Part shown: piece by piece, positions 44,490 to 54,446 of the stretch
Layout of the letters: each line of letters starts with the position of its first letter
Numbering within the stretch: the first letter of the stretch is position 1
Assembly (NCBI RefSeq): GCF_027533625.1
Contig: NZ_JAQAGZ010000007.1
Location: forward strand, 224,648-288,647
From: Paenibacillus gyeongsangnamensis
GTDB lineage: Bacteria > Bacillota > Bacilli > Paenibacillales > NBRC-103111
Reading direction: 5' to 3'
Length of the DNA: 64,000 nucleotides
Made by a program: the position numbers and the translations under genes
Notes under the pieces: model-generated
Told to the model about the DNA's origin: nothing
The model's database searches: none
Seen by the model: the letters and a program-made list of their open reading frames with translations, nothing else

Positions 44490-45722
44490 GTGGATGTGAA
44501 AAGCTTTCGAAAGTCCGGACATTTTCCAAGTTTGTTGTCAGCATTTCTCTATTTTGATGTCAGTTTTATGATCTGGGTGCTCTGCGGCGCGTTGTCACTG
44601 TACATCACGAAGGACTTTGGATTAACCGATGCGCAGAAAGCGACGATGGTGGCGATTCCGACCCTCGGCGGATCCATTTTCCGCATCCCCATGGGGATTC
44701 TCGCCGATCGCATCGGTTCCAGAAAAACCGGGATGATCGGCATGGGACTCACCATGGTGCCAATCTTCTGGGGCTGGCTCGGCGGAACGACATTGACACA
44801 GGTGCAGTCGCTCGGTTTTCTGCTCGGTATCGCGGGCGCAAGCTTCGCCGTCTCTCTTTCCCTGGCGAGCCGCTGGTATCCGCCGCAGTATCAAGGCCTG
44901 GCGATGGGGATTGCCGGCGCGGGCAATAGCGGGACGGCGCTGGCGACGTTCTTCGGTCCGCAAATGGCAAGCCATTGGGGCTGGCACAGCGTGTTCGGTC
45001 TGGCTCTTATCCCGCTCACGCTTGTATTTCTGGTGTACGCTCTGCTTGCCAAAGACAGCCCGAACCAGCCGGCGCCGAAAAGCATGTCCGACTATATGGC
45101 TGTTTTTCGCAACATCGACACCTGGTGGTTCAGCCTGTTCTACTCGATTACGTTCGGCGGTTTCGTCGGCTTCTCCAATTATTTCAGCATTTTCTTCTAC
45201 GATGTTTATGGGGATAAAGCGGTAGCGGGCGGATTGTCCAAGGTGGAGATCGGCTACCTGGTCACCGTAACGGTCATTGCGGGCAGCTTCTTCCGGCCGA
45301 TCGGCGGCTTCATCGCGGACCGGATCGGCGGCATGCGGTTCATGCTGGTGCTCTATTCGGTTATTGCCCTGTGCGCTTTCGGCGTTTCGACGATGCCGGG
45401 TTCCTTTATGGTGATGCTCCTGCTGACCAGCATCATGATGGCCTGCCTCGGCATGGGCAACGGATCGATCTTTCAATTGGTGCCCCAACGGTTTCCGAAG
45501 GAGATCGGGCTGGTGACGGGGATCGTGGGAGCATTCGGAGGGCTTGGCGGCTTTCTCCTGCCGAACAATGTGCTGGGTCCGCTGAAGCAGGCCACCGGCA
45601 CGCACGTCACCGGTTTTATCGTAGTCGCATCGATCGTGCTGGTGGTGACGCTTGTTTTCTTCGCTGTGACGCGCAGCTGGAAGAAGGCATGGGCCACGGC
45701 CGGTTCCGGGGTCAATTATTAA
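44490..45722 (+). CDS. narK: NarK-type nitrate/nitrite transporter (MFS)
   Basis: A major-facilitator protein of the nitrate/nitrite porter group: 410 aa, about twelve membrane helices. GIAGAGNSGTALATFFGPQMA and GMGNGSIFQLVPQRFPKEIG carry the glycine-rich nitrate signature motifs. Start GTG at 44490 with GGGAGGTAGGG upstream. It is followed 15 nt later by the nitrate reductase gene, so uptake and reduction are co-expressed. Base composition is similar to its neighbours. In B. subtilis obg is followed directly by pheB, so this block is an insertion in the conserved order. Confidence 0.92.
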   Translation: MDVKSFRKSGHFPSLLSAFLYFDVSFMIWVLCGALSLYITKDFGLTDAQKATMVAIPTLGGSIFRIPMGILADRIGSRKTGMIGMGLTMVPIFWGWLGGTTLTQVQSLGFLLGIAGASFAVSLSLASRWYPPQYQGLAMGIAGAGNSGTALATFFGPQMASHWGWHSVFGLALIPLTLVFLVYALLAKDSPNQPAPKSMSDYMAVFRNIDTWWFSLFYSITFGGFVGFSNYFSIFFYDVYGDKAVAGGLSKVEIGYLVTVTVIAGSFFRPIGGFIADRIGGMRFMLVLYSVIALCAFGVSTMPGSFMVMLLLTSIMMACLGMGNGSIFQLVPQRFPKEIGLVTGIVGAFGGLGGFLLPNNVLGPLKQATGTHVTGFIVVASIVLVVTLVFFAVTRSWKKAWATAGSGVNY

Positions 45723-45737
45723 AGTGAGGTTCACGAG

Positions 45738-47867
45738 ATGAACAATTTTTTGAAGCATGTTCAGCAGTTGCAGTCAGAGCCGGCGGTAAAAGTGAGCACG
45801 TCCCGAACCGAATGCCCTTATTGCAGCGTGCAATGTACGATGAACCTGCATGAGGAGCAAACGATCAGGGTGTCCCGCTATTCCATCTCTCCCAACAAGG
45901 CCGATCCCGTTACCGAGGGGCGGCTCTGCGTGAAAGGCCTGCAGGCGCATACCCATGCGGTGGATGACCGCAGGCTGCGCTACCCGATGAGGCGCCTTCT
46001 GGGGAGGCTGTCCCCTGTATCGTGGGATGACGCGCTGCAGCAAATCAAAGAGCGGTTCGAGGCGTTGAAAGAGACGTACGGGCCGGATTCGGTGGGAGTA
46101 TACGGCGGTGGTTCCTTGACAAACGAGGAAAGCTATTTGCTCGGCAAGTTTGCCCGTGTAGCGCTGCAAACCAGGTATATCGATTATAACGGACGCTTCT
46201 GCATGTCGGCTGCGGCCGGCGCTTCCAATCTCACCTTCGGAGTGGATCGCGGACTGACCAACCCTTTATCCGAGGTGCCGCTCGCGAAATGCATCATCCT
46301 CGCAGGGACGAACCTGGCGGAATGCCAGCCGACGATTATGCAATATTTTCGCAAGGCGAGACAGGAAGGCTGTAAAATCATTGTGATCGACCCCCGCGAA
46401 ACCGCAACCTGCTCCATCGCGGATCTTCATTTGAAGGTGCGGCCCGGGTATGATGCTGCGCTGGTGAACGGCATGCTTAAGGTGCTGATCGAAGAGGGCT
46501 ATACGGACCCTGAATTTATCGAGCGGCGTACGAGCGGCTATTCCGAGCTAGCAGAGCATATAAGCAAAGTATCGCTTACCGAGGTCGCCGAGCTGACGGA
46601 TATCGCGCCGGAGCTCATAACCGAAGCGGCGCGGATGTACGGAAGGGCGGAGACGGGCTTGGTGTTTACGGCCCGGGGCGTGGAGCAGCATGCGAGCGGG
46701 GTAGCGAACGTCCGTAATTTCCTTAATATGGTTTTGGTTACGGGCAAAATCGGCAAGCCGGGCTGCGGCTACGGAGCCGTCACCGGGCAGGCGAACGGGC
46801 AGGGCGGACGGGAGCACGGGCAAAAGGCGGATCAGCTGCCGGGCTACCGGATGATCGAGCATCCGGAGCATCGCGCTTATATCGCGAGCGTGTGGGGCGT
46901 GCCGGAGGAGGAGCTGCCTCGCAAAGGCGTGTCCGCCTACGAAATGATGGAGGCGATCGACCGGGGCGAGATCAAGGGGCTTCTCATCCTGGGCTCCAAC
47001 CCGGTGGTCTCCAACCCGAACGCTCAGCTGGTGGAGAAGGCGCTGCGGAAGCTGGAGTTTCTCGTGGTGATCGACCTGTTCGAATCGGAAACGGCGCGGC
47101 TCGCGCATTTGGTGCTGCCGGGCTCGGCTTACCTGGAGGACGAAGGAACCATCACCCAGCTGGAGGGCCGGGTGATGGTTCGCCGGGCCGTTAAGCCGCT
47201 GCCCGGAAAAGCGCGGCTAGATTGGCGCATCCTGTGCGATATTGCGGATGCGATGGGGAAAGGAGCGTTCTTCCGCTACCGGAATGCGGAAGAGATTTTT
47301 AACGAGCTGCGCATCGCTTCCAAGGGAGGAAAGGCCGATTATTACGGGATGACGTATGATCGGCTGGAGCGGCAGCACGGCATGTTCTGGCCTTGCCCGG
47401 AGAAAGGGCATCCGGGGACGCCGCGCATGTTCGGCGAAAGCTTCGGCCACGATGACGGGCTCGCCCGATTTGCGGCGGTCGAGCACCAGCAGCCGAAGGA
47501 AGGCACAAGCGGGAAATATCCCTATCTCCTGACGACCGGAAGGGTGCTGCAGCATTACTTATCCGGGGTGCAGACGCGGAATACGCCCGAGCTGAATTCC
47601 AAATACCCCGAGCCGATGATGGAGATTCATCCGGATACGGCAGGTGCGATCGGGCTTGTGAACGGCGGACAAGCGCAGGTCACCTCGAGGAGGGGTAGCA
47701 TCCGCTTGAAGGTGAAGCTCTCCTCTAAGATCCGGCAGGATACGGTGTTCGTGCCCTTTCATTGGGGCGGAGAGCAGTGCATCAACCGGCTGACTCACCA
47801 CGCGCTGGATCCCGTTAGCCGAATGCCGGAATTTAAAGTATGCTCCGTGGCCATCCTTCCCGGATAA
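45738..47867 (+). CDS. nasC: Assimilatory nitrate reductase catalytic subunit (molybdopterin oxidoreductase)
   Basis: A 709-aa member of the Mo-bisMGD oxidoreductases. The N-terminal [4Fe-4S] ligands are Cys26, Cys29, Cys33 and Cys64 (ECPYCSVQC ... RLCVKG). The probable molybdenum ligand is Cys155 in NGRFCMSAAAGAS. GQANGQGGREHGQKADQLPGYR is typical of NasA/NarB-type nitrate reductases. The C-terminal molydopterin-binding domain includes TTGRVLQHYLSGVQTRN. It lacks the C-terminal 2Fe-2S region found in some NasA. The electron-transfer subunit and the nitrite reductase are not in this window. SD GTGAGG. Confidence 0.9.
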   Translation: MNNFLKHVQQLQSEPAVKVSTSRTECPYCSVQCTMNLHEEQTIRVSRYSISPNKADPVTEGRLCVKGLQAHTHAVDDRRLRYPMRRLLGRLSPVSWDDALQQIKERFEALKETYGPDSVGVYGGGSLTNEESYLLGKFARVALQTRYIDYNGRFCMSAAAGASNLTFGVDRGLTNPLSEVPLAKCIILAGTNLAECQPTIMQYFRKARQEGCKIIVIDPRETATCSIADLHLKVRPGYDAALVNGMLKVLIEEGYTDPEFIERRTSGYSELAEHISKVSLTEVAELTDIAPELITEAARMYGRAETGLVFTARGVEQHASGVANVRNFLNMVLVTGKIGKPGCGYGAVTGQANGQGGREHGQKADQLPGYRMIEHPEHRAYIASVWGVPEEELPRKGVSAYEMMEAIDRGEIKGLLILGSNPVVSNPNAQLVEKALRKLEFLVVIDLFESETARLAHLVLPGSAYLEDEGTITQLEGRVMVRRAVKPLPGKARLDWRILCDIADAMGKGAFFRYRNAEEIFNELRIASKGGKADYYGMTYDRLERQHGMFWPCPEKGHPGTPRMFGESFGHDDGLARFAAVEHQQPKEGTSGKYPYLLTTGRVLQHYLSGVQTRNTPELNSKYPEPMMEIHPDTAGAIGLVNGGQAQVTSRRGSIRLKVKLSSKIRQDTVFVPFHWGGEQCINRLTHHALDPVSRMPEFKVCSVAILPG

Positions 47868-47885
47868 AAGTTCGGAGGTGACAGC

Positions 47886-48956
47886 ATGAAGCAATGGATA
47901 AAAATTGTAGGCACGGGCAAAAACGGCTCCCGTCATATGACGTATGACGAGGCCGTCGCGGCGGCGCACGCCATTGCCAGAGGGGAATCCACGGACGCCC
48001 AGACGGCGGCTTTTCTGATGGCGATGCGGATGAAAGGCGAAGCCGATGAGGAACTGATGGGGTTTATCGACGTATTCCGCCGCTACTCCCTGCCGTACCG
48101 GTCCTTCTCGGGCTCGCTCAACTGCGCGGGGCCCTATGACGGCCGGCTTTATTTTCCCATAACGATTCCTGTCAGTCTGCTGCTCGCCTCGGTCGGATTT
48201 CCTCAGGTGCTGCACGGCAGCGAATCGCTCCCGCCGAAGCTGGGGAAGTCGCTGAAGGAGCTGCTTGAAGGTCTCGGGATCCGGGTGGAACTGGAGGCAA
48301 AGGAATGGGAGAAAATATTTCTAAGCCTTCATGTCGGCTTTATCTGGACCGACATGCTCTGTCCGCCGTTCGGGCGGGTACGGCATGTGCGCGAGGAGAT
48401 CGGGCTGCGCACGTTTCTGAATACCGTGGAGAAGGTGATAAATCCTGTCCATTCTCTGAACGTTATCATTGGGGTCAACCACCGGACGGCTATGGAGCAC
48501 TTGATTCATCTGCTGCCCAAATCGGGGTTCGAAACGGCTTATATCGTTCAGGGAATCGAGGGCTCTGAAGATTTGCCTATATACAAGAACACCTCCATTC
48601 GTAAAGTGACGCCTTGGGGCGACGAATCGAGCACCATTGATCCGGCAACCTTCGGCTTCCAGGGCCTGCCCCTGGAGAAATGCAGCAAGGAGCGGCAGCT
48701 GGAGCTGCTGAACCGGATCATTCATGGCGACGATTCGTCGGATATCGCAGGAGAGCGAGAACATGTTATTTTTAATGCGGGACTGCGCTTGTACTGGTTC
48801 GACAAGGTCGCCTCTTACGAGGAAGGCTTCCAGCTGGCGCGGTCGCTCCTCCAGCGCAAGGAAGCGCAGAAGCTGCTCGTCAAGTGGCGCGAGATGAGCA
48901 ACCGCACCGAACACCCTCCGCGCCTTCGGGCGCAAGGGCAGCAGGCAAGCGGTTAA
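47886..48956 (+). CDS. Anthranilate phosphoribosyltransferase-like protein (TrpD2/YbiB type)
   Basis: 356 aa with the two-domain fold of TrpD: an N-terminal helical part (EAVAAAHAIARGESTDAQTAAFLMAMRMKG, about residues 22-50) and an alpha/beta part. The PRPP-binding glycine motif of true TrpD (GTGGD) is replaced by CAGPYDGRL (about residue 79), and the second loop is HGSESLPPK. These changes place it with TrpD2-like proteins of unknown role, some of which bind nucleic acid. It follows nasC by 18 nt, so a link to nitrate use or molybdenum cofactor is possible but unproven. Confidence 0.75.
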   Translation: MKQWIKIVGTGKNGSRHMTYDEAVAAAHAIARGESTDAQTAAFLMAMRMKGEADEELMGFIDVFRRYSLPYRSFSGSLNCAGPYDGRLYFPITIPVSLLLASVGFPQVLHGSESLPPKLGKSLKELLEGLGIRVELEAKEWEKIFLSLHVGFIWTDMLCPPFGRVRHVREEIGLRTFLNTVEKVINPVHSLNVIIGVNHRTAMEHLIHLLPKSGFETAYIVQGIEGSEDLPIYKNTSIRKVTPWGDESSTIDPATFGFQGLPLEKCSKERQLELLNRIIHGDDSSDIAGEREHVIFNAGLRLYWFDKVASYEEGFQLARSLLQRKEAQKLLVKWREMSNRTEHPPRLRAQGQQASG

Positions 48957-49765
48957 ACAGAGTGCAGTGTGAGCCACGCACGGTCGCTGCGGCGTTCCAC
49001 CTCGACCGGCGATTCGAAGAACCGGCTCAGGCGGTCCGAAGTCAGCAGCTCCGACGTAGCGCCGGAGGCAAAGACCTCCCCGCGCCGGATCAGCAGAGTG
49101 CTCCGGAAAAGCGGGAGAATTTCCTCCGTATGATGCGTTACGAGGAGCACCGTCGGCGTATCGTCCCGGCCGGCCCATTCCCCGATGCTCGAGAGGAGCT
49201 GCTCCCGTGAGAACACGTCGAGGCCGTTGCACGGCTCGTCCAGAATGAGCAGCCGGGGCGAGGCCATCAAGGCGCGGGCGATGAGCAGCTTCTGCTTTTC
49301 CCCTTGCGAGCAGGTCTGATAAGCCCGGTCCCACAGATGGAGGCAGCCCAGCTGCCGCATATATTCATCGGCCCGTTCCAGGTCTGCGGTCTCCACGTGA
49401 TCGAACAGCCGGATCGTGGCAAATTTGCCGCTGATCACGACATGCTGGCTCTTATCGGTGCCGTACAGCTTCTCCTGAAAGGAAGAGCTGACCCAGCCGA
49501 TCGACTTGCGCATCTCGCGCAGATCGGTCTCCCCGTAGGTTTCCCCCAGTACCCGGATCGTTCCCTCCGTCGGCCAAATGTAGCCGTTGATCATGTTCAG
49601 CAGCGTCGTTTTGCCGGAGCCGTTCAAGCCCAGAATCGCAGAGTGCTCGCGCAGGCGGACAAGCCAGTTAATATCTTTCAGTAACGTTTGGTTGTCGCGG
49701 CGGTAAGACACGTGTCGGATATCGATGACGGGCTCCGTCTCTTGGCTTTCTGAATGTGCTGTCAT
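48953..49765 (-). CDS. ABC transporter ATP-binding protein (YlmA-like), no permease nearby
   Basis: A 270-aa ATPase domain. Walker A is LGLNGSGKTTLL (about residue 44), the signature is the variant TCSQGEKQKLLIARAL, Walker B is LLILDEPCNGLD, and the switch His is in LLVTHHTEEI. No membrane partner lies nearby, and the closest group I recognise is YlmA/ModF-like ATPases. It converges on the trpD2-like gene, and the two stop codons share the four bases TTAA at 48953-48956. Substrate unknown. Confidence 0.85.
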   Translation of the reverse strand: MTAHSESQETEPVIDIRHVSYRRDNQTLLKDINWLVRLREHSAILGLNGSGKTTLLNMINGYIWPTEGTIRVLGETYGETDLREMRKSIGWVSSSFQEKLYGTDKSQHVVISGKFATIRLFDHVETADLERADEYMRQLGCLHLWDRAYQTCSQGEKQKLLIARALMASPRLLILDEPCNGLDVFSREQLLSSIGEWAGRDDTPTVLLVTHHTEEILPLFRSTLLIRRGEVFASGATSELLTSDRLSRFFESPVEVERRSDRAWLTLHSV

Positions 49766-49784
49766 AAGCGTTCCTCCGATCGGT

Positions 49785-50288
49785 TTAGATTTGCTGCGGA
49801 TCGATGAGCTGTGTCCAATGCACCGTGGCCGCTTTCGATGCGGTAAATCCGGCCGTGCCGATCCACACGTGGGACGAAGGGCCTTGCTCCCAATAATGCT
49901 CCAGCAGCGAGCGGAAAATAAATGGGATATCCCGGTCCAGCACCCGGTCTCTCGGAATCCAGTGCAGATCGCCTTCGTCGCTTTGCCGGATATCCCTCCG
50001 CGACGCGAAAGCGGTGTAAATAAACTGCTGCCTGACCTCGTTCTGATTGAGCCGGATCAGAATATACTGCATCCGCAGGTCCGACAGTTCTTCCGGCAGC
50101 AAGCCGGTTTCCTCATGAATTTCCCGCAGCACGGCCGCTTGCGGGTCGTTGATTTCATGGGGCTCCAGATGCCCGCCGACGGCGGCCCACTGGCCTGGGG
50201 AGAGGGTGCGGGTCGGAGAACGCTTCATCATCAGCATGTCGCCGCCGTTAAACAGCATGGCGGTCGCCATCATGCGGGCTTTTAACAC
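49785..50288 (-). CDS. NUDIX hydrolase
   Basis: It hydrolyses nucleoside diphosphates linked to another group. The Nudix box begins GGHLEPHEINDPQAA (about residue 38) and ends REIHEETGL. The length of 167 aa is typical. Start GTG at 50288 with AAGGAGAG 7 nt upstream; ATG five codons later is possible. It lies 19 nt upstream of the ABC ATPase gene in the same direction and is probably co-transcribed with it. Substrate unknown. Confidence 0.88.
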   Translation of the reverse strand: MLKARMMATAMLFNGGDMLMMKRSPTRTLSPGQWAAVGGHLEPHEINDPQAAVLREIHEETGLLPEELSDLRMQYILIRLNQNEVRQQFIYTAFASRRDIRQSDEGDLHWIPRDRVLDRDIPFIFRSLLEHYWEQGPSSHVWIGTAGFTASKAATVHWTQLIDPQQI

Positions 50289-50438
50289 ATGGGATCTCTC
50301 CTTCGGGCGGGGTCCCTTTTTAGCCTTAGGGACGAGAATGAATCAAGATGATTATCACTTTATCACGGATGAGCCCCGGATGGAAACGTCCGCCGAAACG
50401 GGAGGACCGGCCAAGGATCCGCGGCCGGAAAATGCCTA

Positions 50439-50468
50439 TTGCTTGAAGAGGGGAGTTTACGTTATAAT
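50439..50468 (+). promoter_or_regulatory. Promoter of pheB (and possibly hom-thrC-thrB)
   Basis: -35 TTGCTT (50439-50444), 18-bp spacer, -10 TATAAT (50463-50468), 45 nt before the pheB GTG. Confidence 0.6.
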
Positions 50469-50513
50469 GTCCACTAGGTGAAAACAATCGTCTTTGTAGA
50501 GAGGACTGTAGCC

Positions 50514-50987
50514 GTGCAGGACAAACAAACTGTCGAAGGAAGACCGCTCGGCTCCGAGCGTTATTTTCTGGTCCGGGAGGATATCCTGCCGGAGGCGCTG
50601 ATCAAGACGGTCCAAGCGAAGGAGCTTCTGGCCCGCGGCGAGGTGAAGACGATTCACGAAGCGGTGGAGCTGGTGGAGCTGAGCCGGAGCGCTTTTTACA
50701 AGTACAAGGACGGCATTTATCCCTTAAGCAAGCTGGAGCGGGAACGAATCGTCACGATCTCGATGGATTTGGAGCATCGCTCGGGAATCCTATCGAGAGT
50801 GCTCGCCATGCTCGCAGGGCTCGAGGGCAATGTGCTGACGATTCACCAGACGATTCCGCTGCAGGGCGTAGCCAATGTGGTGATTTCAATGGAAACGTCG
50901 CAGATGAACGAGAATGTCGCAACCCTGCTCGAGAAGCTGCGCAGCCAGGACGGCGTCACCCGTGCAGCGCTCATAGGTCAAGGGTAG
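50514..50987 (+). CDS. pheB: ACT-domain protein PheB (UPF0735)
   Basis: 157 aa. An N-terminal part with a possible helix-turn-helix (EVKTIHEAVELVELSRSAFYKYKDGI, about residues 43-68) is followed by a C-terminal ACT domain (about 80-155, MDLEHRSGILSRVLAMLAGL). Its role is unknown; the name comes from its place before pheA in B. subtilis. Start GTG at 50514 with GAGAGGA 8 nt upstream; the frame is open earlier without an SD. Here homoserine genes lie between it and pheA. Confidence 0.88.
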   Translation: MQDKQTVEGRPLGSERYFLVREDILPEALIKTVQAKELLARGEVKTIHEAVELVELSRSAFYKYKDGIYPLSKLERERIVTISMDLEHRSGILSRVLAMLAGLEGNVLTIHQTIPLQGVANVVISMETSQMNENVATLLEKLRSQDGVTRAALIGQG

Positions 50988-51094
50988 AATAGAGACGTTA
51001 CCCGGCTTAAACGCGAAAAAGGGGAATGAAAGACGGGCGGAGGCCCTCCAGATTGACGAGAAACCCGGGTAACGCCCCAAGGAGGAGAAGGATT

Positions 51095-52381
51095 ATGAAA
51101 CCAATCAAAGTAGGCTTGCTCGGACTGGGTACCGTCGGTACCGGCGTAGTCCGTATCGTAGAGGGGCACCAGCAGGACCTGGTCAGCCAGACCGGCTCCC
51201 CGATCGAGATCGCGCAAATTCTCGTGCAGGACAAGAGCAAAGCGCGCAGCATCAGCGTATCCCCGGACAAATTGACGGAGAATCCGTGGGATATTATCGA
51301 GAATCCCGACATCGACGTCATCGTCGAAGTCATGGGCGGGATCGAGCTTGCGAAGCAGTATATGCTGGGCGCGCTGGAGCGGGGCAAGCATATCGTTACC
51401 GCCAACAAGGACCTGATGGCGGTGCACGGCGCCGAAATCCTCGCGAAGGCGGCCGAGAAGGGCTGCGACGTGCTGTATGAGGCGAGCGTCGCCGGCGGCA
51501 TTCCGATCATCCGCACGCTGGTCGAGGGCTTCTCCTCCGACCGGATTACGAAAATCATGGGGATCGTGAACGGAACGACGAACTATATCCTGACCAAGAT
51601 GAGCCAGGAAGGGGCCGCTTATGCGGACGTGCTGAAGGAAGCGCAGCAGCTCGGCTATGCGGAGTCCGATCCGACCTCGGACGTGGAAGGCTTCGACGCC
51701 GCCCGCAAAATGACGATTCTCGGCACGCTCGGCTTCCGCGTGAATGTAGCGCTCGACGACGTGGAGGTCAAAGGCATCTCCGGCGTAACGAAGGAAGACA
51801 TCGCGTACGGCAAGCGGCTTGGCTACGAAGTGAAGCTGCTCGGCATCGCCGAGCGCCAGGACGATTCCATCTCCATCAGCGTCCAACCGACGATGGTGAA
51901 GCAGTCGCATCCGCTTGCTTCCGTCAACGGCGTGTTCAATGCGGTGTACGTCTACGGCGAAGCCGTGGGCGAAACGATGTTCTACGGACCGGGCGCCGGC
52001 GAAATGCCGACGGCCACCTCCGTTGTCGCTGACCTGGTGGCTGTCGTCCGCAACCTGAACCTCGGGATCAACGGCCGCCGCGCCTTCGTTCCATATAAAG
52101 AAAAGAAGCTGAAGACGGACGAGCAGATCGCGTCGAAAAATTTCATACTGCTGCATGTGGCGGACAAGGCCGGGGTATTGGCCCAAATCACGCAGGTGTT
52201 CGCGGCCCATGAAGTAAGCCTCGAATCCGTGCTGCAGCATCCGAACGCCATGAACCCGCTGGCCGAAATCATCATCATTACCCATGACGCCAATAAAGCG
52301 TCGATGAAGAAAGTATTACAACAGTTCGAGTCGATGGACGTCGTTCATGCGATCAAGAGCATATACCGAGTGGAGGGCTAA
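51095..52381 (+). CDS. hom: Homoserine dehydrogenase
   Basis: It reduces aspartate semialdehyde to homoserine for threonine and methionine. The NAD(P)-binding GLLGLGTVGTGVV (about residue 6), the catalytic region GIVNGTTNYILTKM, and a C-terminal ACT domain (about 350-428) for feedback control are present. The length of 428 aa is typical. ATG at 51095 with AAGGAGGAG upstream. First of hom-thrC-thrB. Confidence 0.96.
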   Translation: MKPIKVGLLGLGTVGTGVVRIVEGHQQDLVSQTGSPIEIAQILVQDKSKARSISVSPDKLTENPWDIIENPDIDVIVEVMGGIELAKQYMLGALERGKHIVTANKDLMAVHGAEILAKAAEKGCDVLYEASVAGGIPIIRTLVEGFSSDRITKIMGIVNGTTNYILTKMSQEGAAYADVLKEAQQLGYAESDPTSDVEGFDAARKMTILGTLGFRVNVALDDVEVKGISGVTKEDIAYGKRLGYEVKLLGIAERQDDSISISVQPTMVKQSHPLASVNGVFNAVYVYGEAVGETMFYGPGAGEMPTATSVVADLVAVVRNLNLGINGRRAFVPYKEKKLKTDEQIASKNFILLHVADKAGVLAQITQVFAAHEVSLESVLQHPNAMNPLAEIIIITHDANKASMKKVLQQFESMDVVHAIKSIYRVEG

Positions 52382-52387
52382 CCGATC

Positions 52388-53449
52388 ATGAGATACATGG
52401 GACTGCTGCAGACTTATAAAGAATATTTGCCTGTTAACGACAACACGCCGCTGCTTACCCTGCAGGAGGGCAACACGCCGCTCGTGCGCGCCGAGAACTT
52501 ATCGAACGAGCTCGATCTCGATCTGTATTTCAAATATGAAGGGCTGAACCCGACGGGCTCCTTCAAGGACCGCGGGATGGTCATGGCGGTGGCCAAAGCG
52601 ATGGAGGAAGGCAGCAAGACGATCATGTGCGCCTCCACCGGCAACACCTCCGCGGCGGCGGCGGCTTATGCGGCGCGCGGCGGCCTGAACTGCATCGTGC
52701 TGATCCCGAACAACAACATCGCGCTTGGCAAGCTGGCGCAGGCGATCATTTACGGCGCGAAGGTCATCGCGATCGAAGGGAACTTCGACCGGGCGCTTGA
52801 GATCGTGCGCGAGATCACCGCGAAGCATCCGATCACGCTGGTGAACTCGGTGAATCCGTACCGGATCGAAGGCCAGAAGACGGCGGCGTTCGAGGTCGTC
52901 GACCAGCTCGGCAAAGCGCCGGACTACCTGGCGATTCCGGTCGGCAACGCGGGCAACATCACCGCTTACTGGAAAGGCTTCAAGGAATATTACGAGCAAG
53001 GCAAGTCCAAATCCTTGCCGAAGATGATCGGCTTCGAGGCCGAAGGCGCGGCGGCGATCGTCCGCGGCGAGCCGATCAAGAATCCGGAGACGATCGCAAC
53101 GGCGATCCGCATCGGCAATCCGGCAACCTGGAAGGGCGCCGAAGCGGCGGCCAAAGATTCCGGCGGCCAGATCAACTTCGTTACCGACGACGAAATTTTG
53201 CACGCTTATAAAACGATCGCGGCGCGCGAAGGCATCTTCGCCGAGCCGGCTTCGGCCGCTTCCATCGCGGGCGTCATGAAGCTGAAGAAGGAAGGCTACT
53301 TCGAGAAGGGCCAATCGGTCGTCTGCGTGCTGACCGGGCACGGATTGAAGGATCCGAACATCGCTATCAAGAGCGTGAGCGCCGAGCCGCTCGTCGTGAA
53401 GGACTCGGAAGAAGCGGTCATGGAAGCGATCCGGAAGCTGGAAGGTTAG
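52388..53449 (+). CDS. thrC: Threonine synthase
   Basis: A PLP enzyme that converts O-phosphohomoserine to threonine. Lys60 in [11 protein letters not shown] binds PLP, and [19 protein letters not shown] is the phosphate-binding loop. The length of 353 aa is the short bacterial class. It starts 6 nt after hom. Confidence 0.96.
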   Translation: MRYMGLLQTYKEYLPVNDNTPLLTLQEGNTPLVRAENLSNELDLDLYFKYEGLNPTGSFKDRGMVMAVAKAMEEGSKTIMCASTGNTSAAAAAYAARGGLNCIVLIPNNNIALGKLAQAIIYGAKVIAIEGNFDRALEIVREITAKHPITLVNSVNPYRIEGQKTAAFEVVDQLGKAPDYLAIPVGNAGNITAYWKGFKEYYEQGKSKSLPKMIGFEAEGAAAIVRGEPIKNPETIATAIRIGNPATWKGAEAAAKDSGGQINFVTDDEILHAYKTIAAREGIFAEPASAASIAGVMKLKKEGYFEKGQSVVCVLTGHGLKDPNIAIKSVSAEPLVVKDSEEAVMEAIRKLEG

Positions 53450-53465
53450 GAGCGGGCCGAACATC

Positions 53466-54446
53466 ATGGACAACCGGAGCACGAAAGTTCGCGTCAAGAT
53501 CCCGGCCAGCACGGCCAACCTCGGCCCCGGCTTCGATACGCTGGGTATGGCGCTGGACTTGTATGCATGGATTGAGATGGGCATCGCCGAACGGACGACA
53601 ATTACACTGTACGGCGATCAGATGGAAGGCGTGCCTACCGATAAAACGAACCTGATCTATGAAGTGGCTCAAATGGTCTTCGACCGCGCGGGCGTGAAGC
53701 ATCCGGAGCTGGACATTGCCATGTACAGCGACATCCCGCTCACGCGCGGGCTGGGCAGCAGCGCATCCGCTATCGTGGGCGCGCTGGCTGCGGCCAATGC
53801 GCTCATCGGCTCGCCGCTCGCGGACGATGAGCTGTTCCAGATGGCGACGGAGCTCGAGAAGCACCCCGACAATGTCGGGGCTTCGCTGTTCGGCGGGATT
53901 ATCGTCGCCTTCTGGGACGGGACGCGGGCGGAGCATATCCGCGTCGAGCCTGACGACAGGCTGGAAGTGCTGGTGGCGATCCCGCACTTCCAGCTGTCGA
54001 CTGAGAAAGCGCGGCACATCCTGCCGCGCGAACAAAGCCTGGAGAATGCCGTCTTCAACGTCGGGCATTCCTCGGTGCTCGTCGCCGCCCTCTGTACGGG
54101 GCGGCTCGACATGATCGCGCGAGCGATGAAGGACGCGCTGCATCAGCCGTACCGGGCGCCGCTCGTACCCGGACTGGCCCGCATCCTCGCCGAGGCGACG
54201 GACCACGGCGCGCTCGGCGTCGCGCTTAGCGGCGCGGGGCCGACCATGCTCGCGCTGGTGGACCGAAGCAGCCCCCGCAAGGCGGAGCTGGAGCGGTTCC
54301 TGCGCGGTACGCTGCAGCAGGAGGGAATCGAGTCCACGACGATGTGGCTGAAGCCGGATCGCGAGGGCGTGCAAGTCCGTTCCGTGCCGGCTGGGGGCGG
54401 GGCGTTGATCGAGGAAATCCAAGGCGAAGCGCGGATAGGCCGATAA
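53466..54446 (+). CDS. thrB: Homoserine kinase
   Basis: A GHMP-family kinase that phosphorylates homoserine. The ATP loop is PLTRGLGSSASAIVGAL (about residue 90), and ALSGAGPTMLAL is the C-terminal GHMP motif. The length of 326 aa is typical. It is the last gene of hom-thrC-thrB; a 15-bp hairpin begins within its last codons. Confidence 0.96.
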   Translation: MDNRSTKVRVKIPASTANLGPGFDTLGMALDLYAWIEMGIAERTTITLYGDQMEGVPTDKTNLIYEVAQMVFDRAGVKHPELDIAMYSDIPLTRGLGSSASAIVGALAAANALIGSPLADDELFQMATELEKHPDNVGASLFGGIIVAFWDGTRAEHIRVEPDDRLEVLVAIPHFQLSTEKARHILPREQSLENAVFNVGHSSVLVAALCTGRLDMIARAMKDALHQPYRAPLVPGLARILAEATDHGALGVALSGAGPTMLALVDRSSPRKAELERFLRGTLQQEGIESTTMWLKPDREGVQVRSVPAGGGALIEEIQGEARIGR

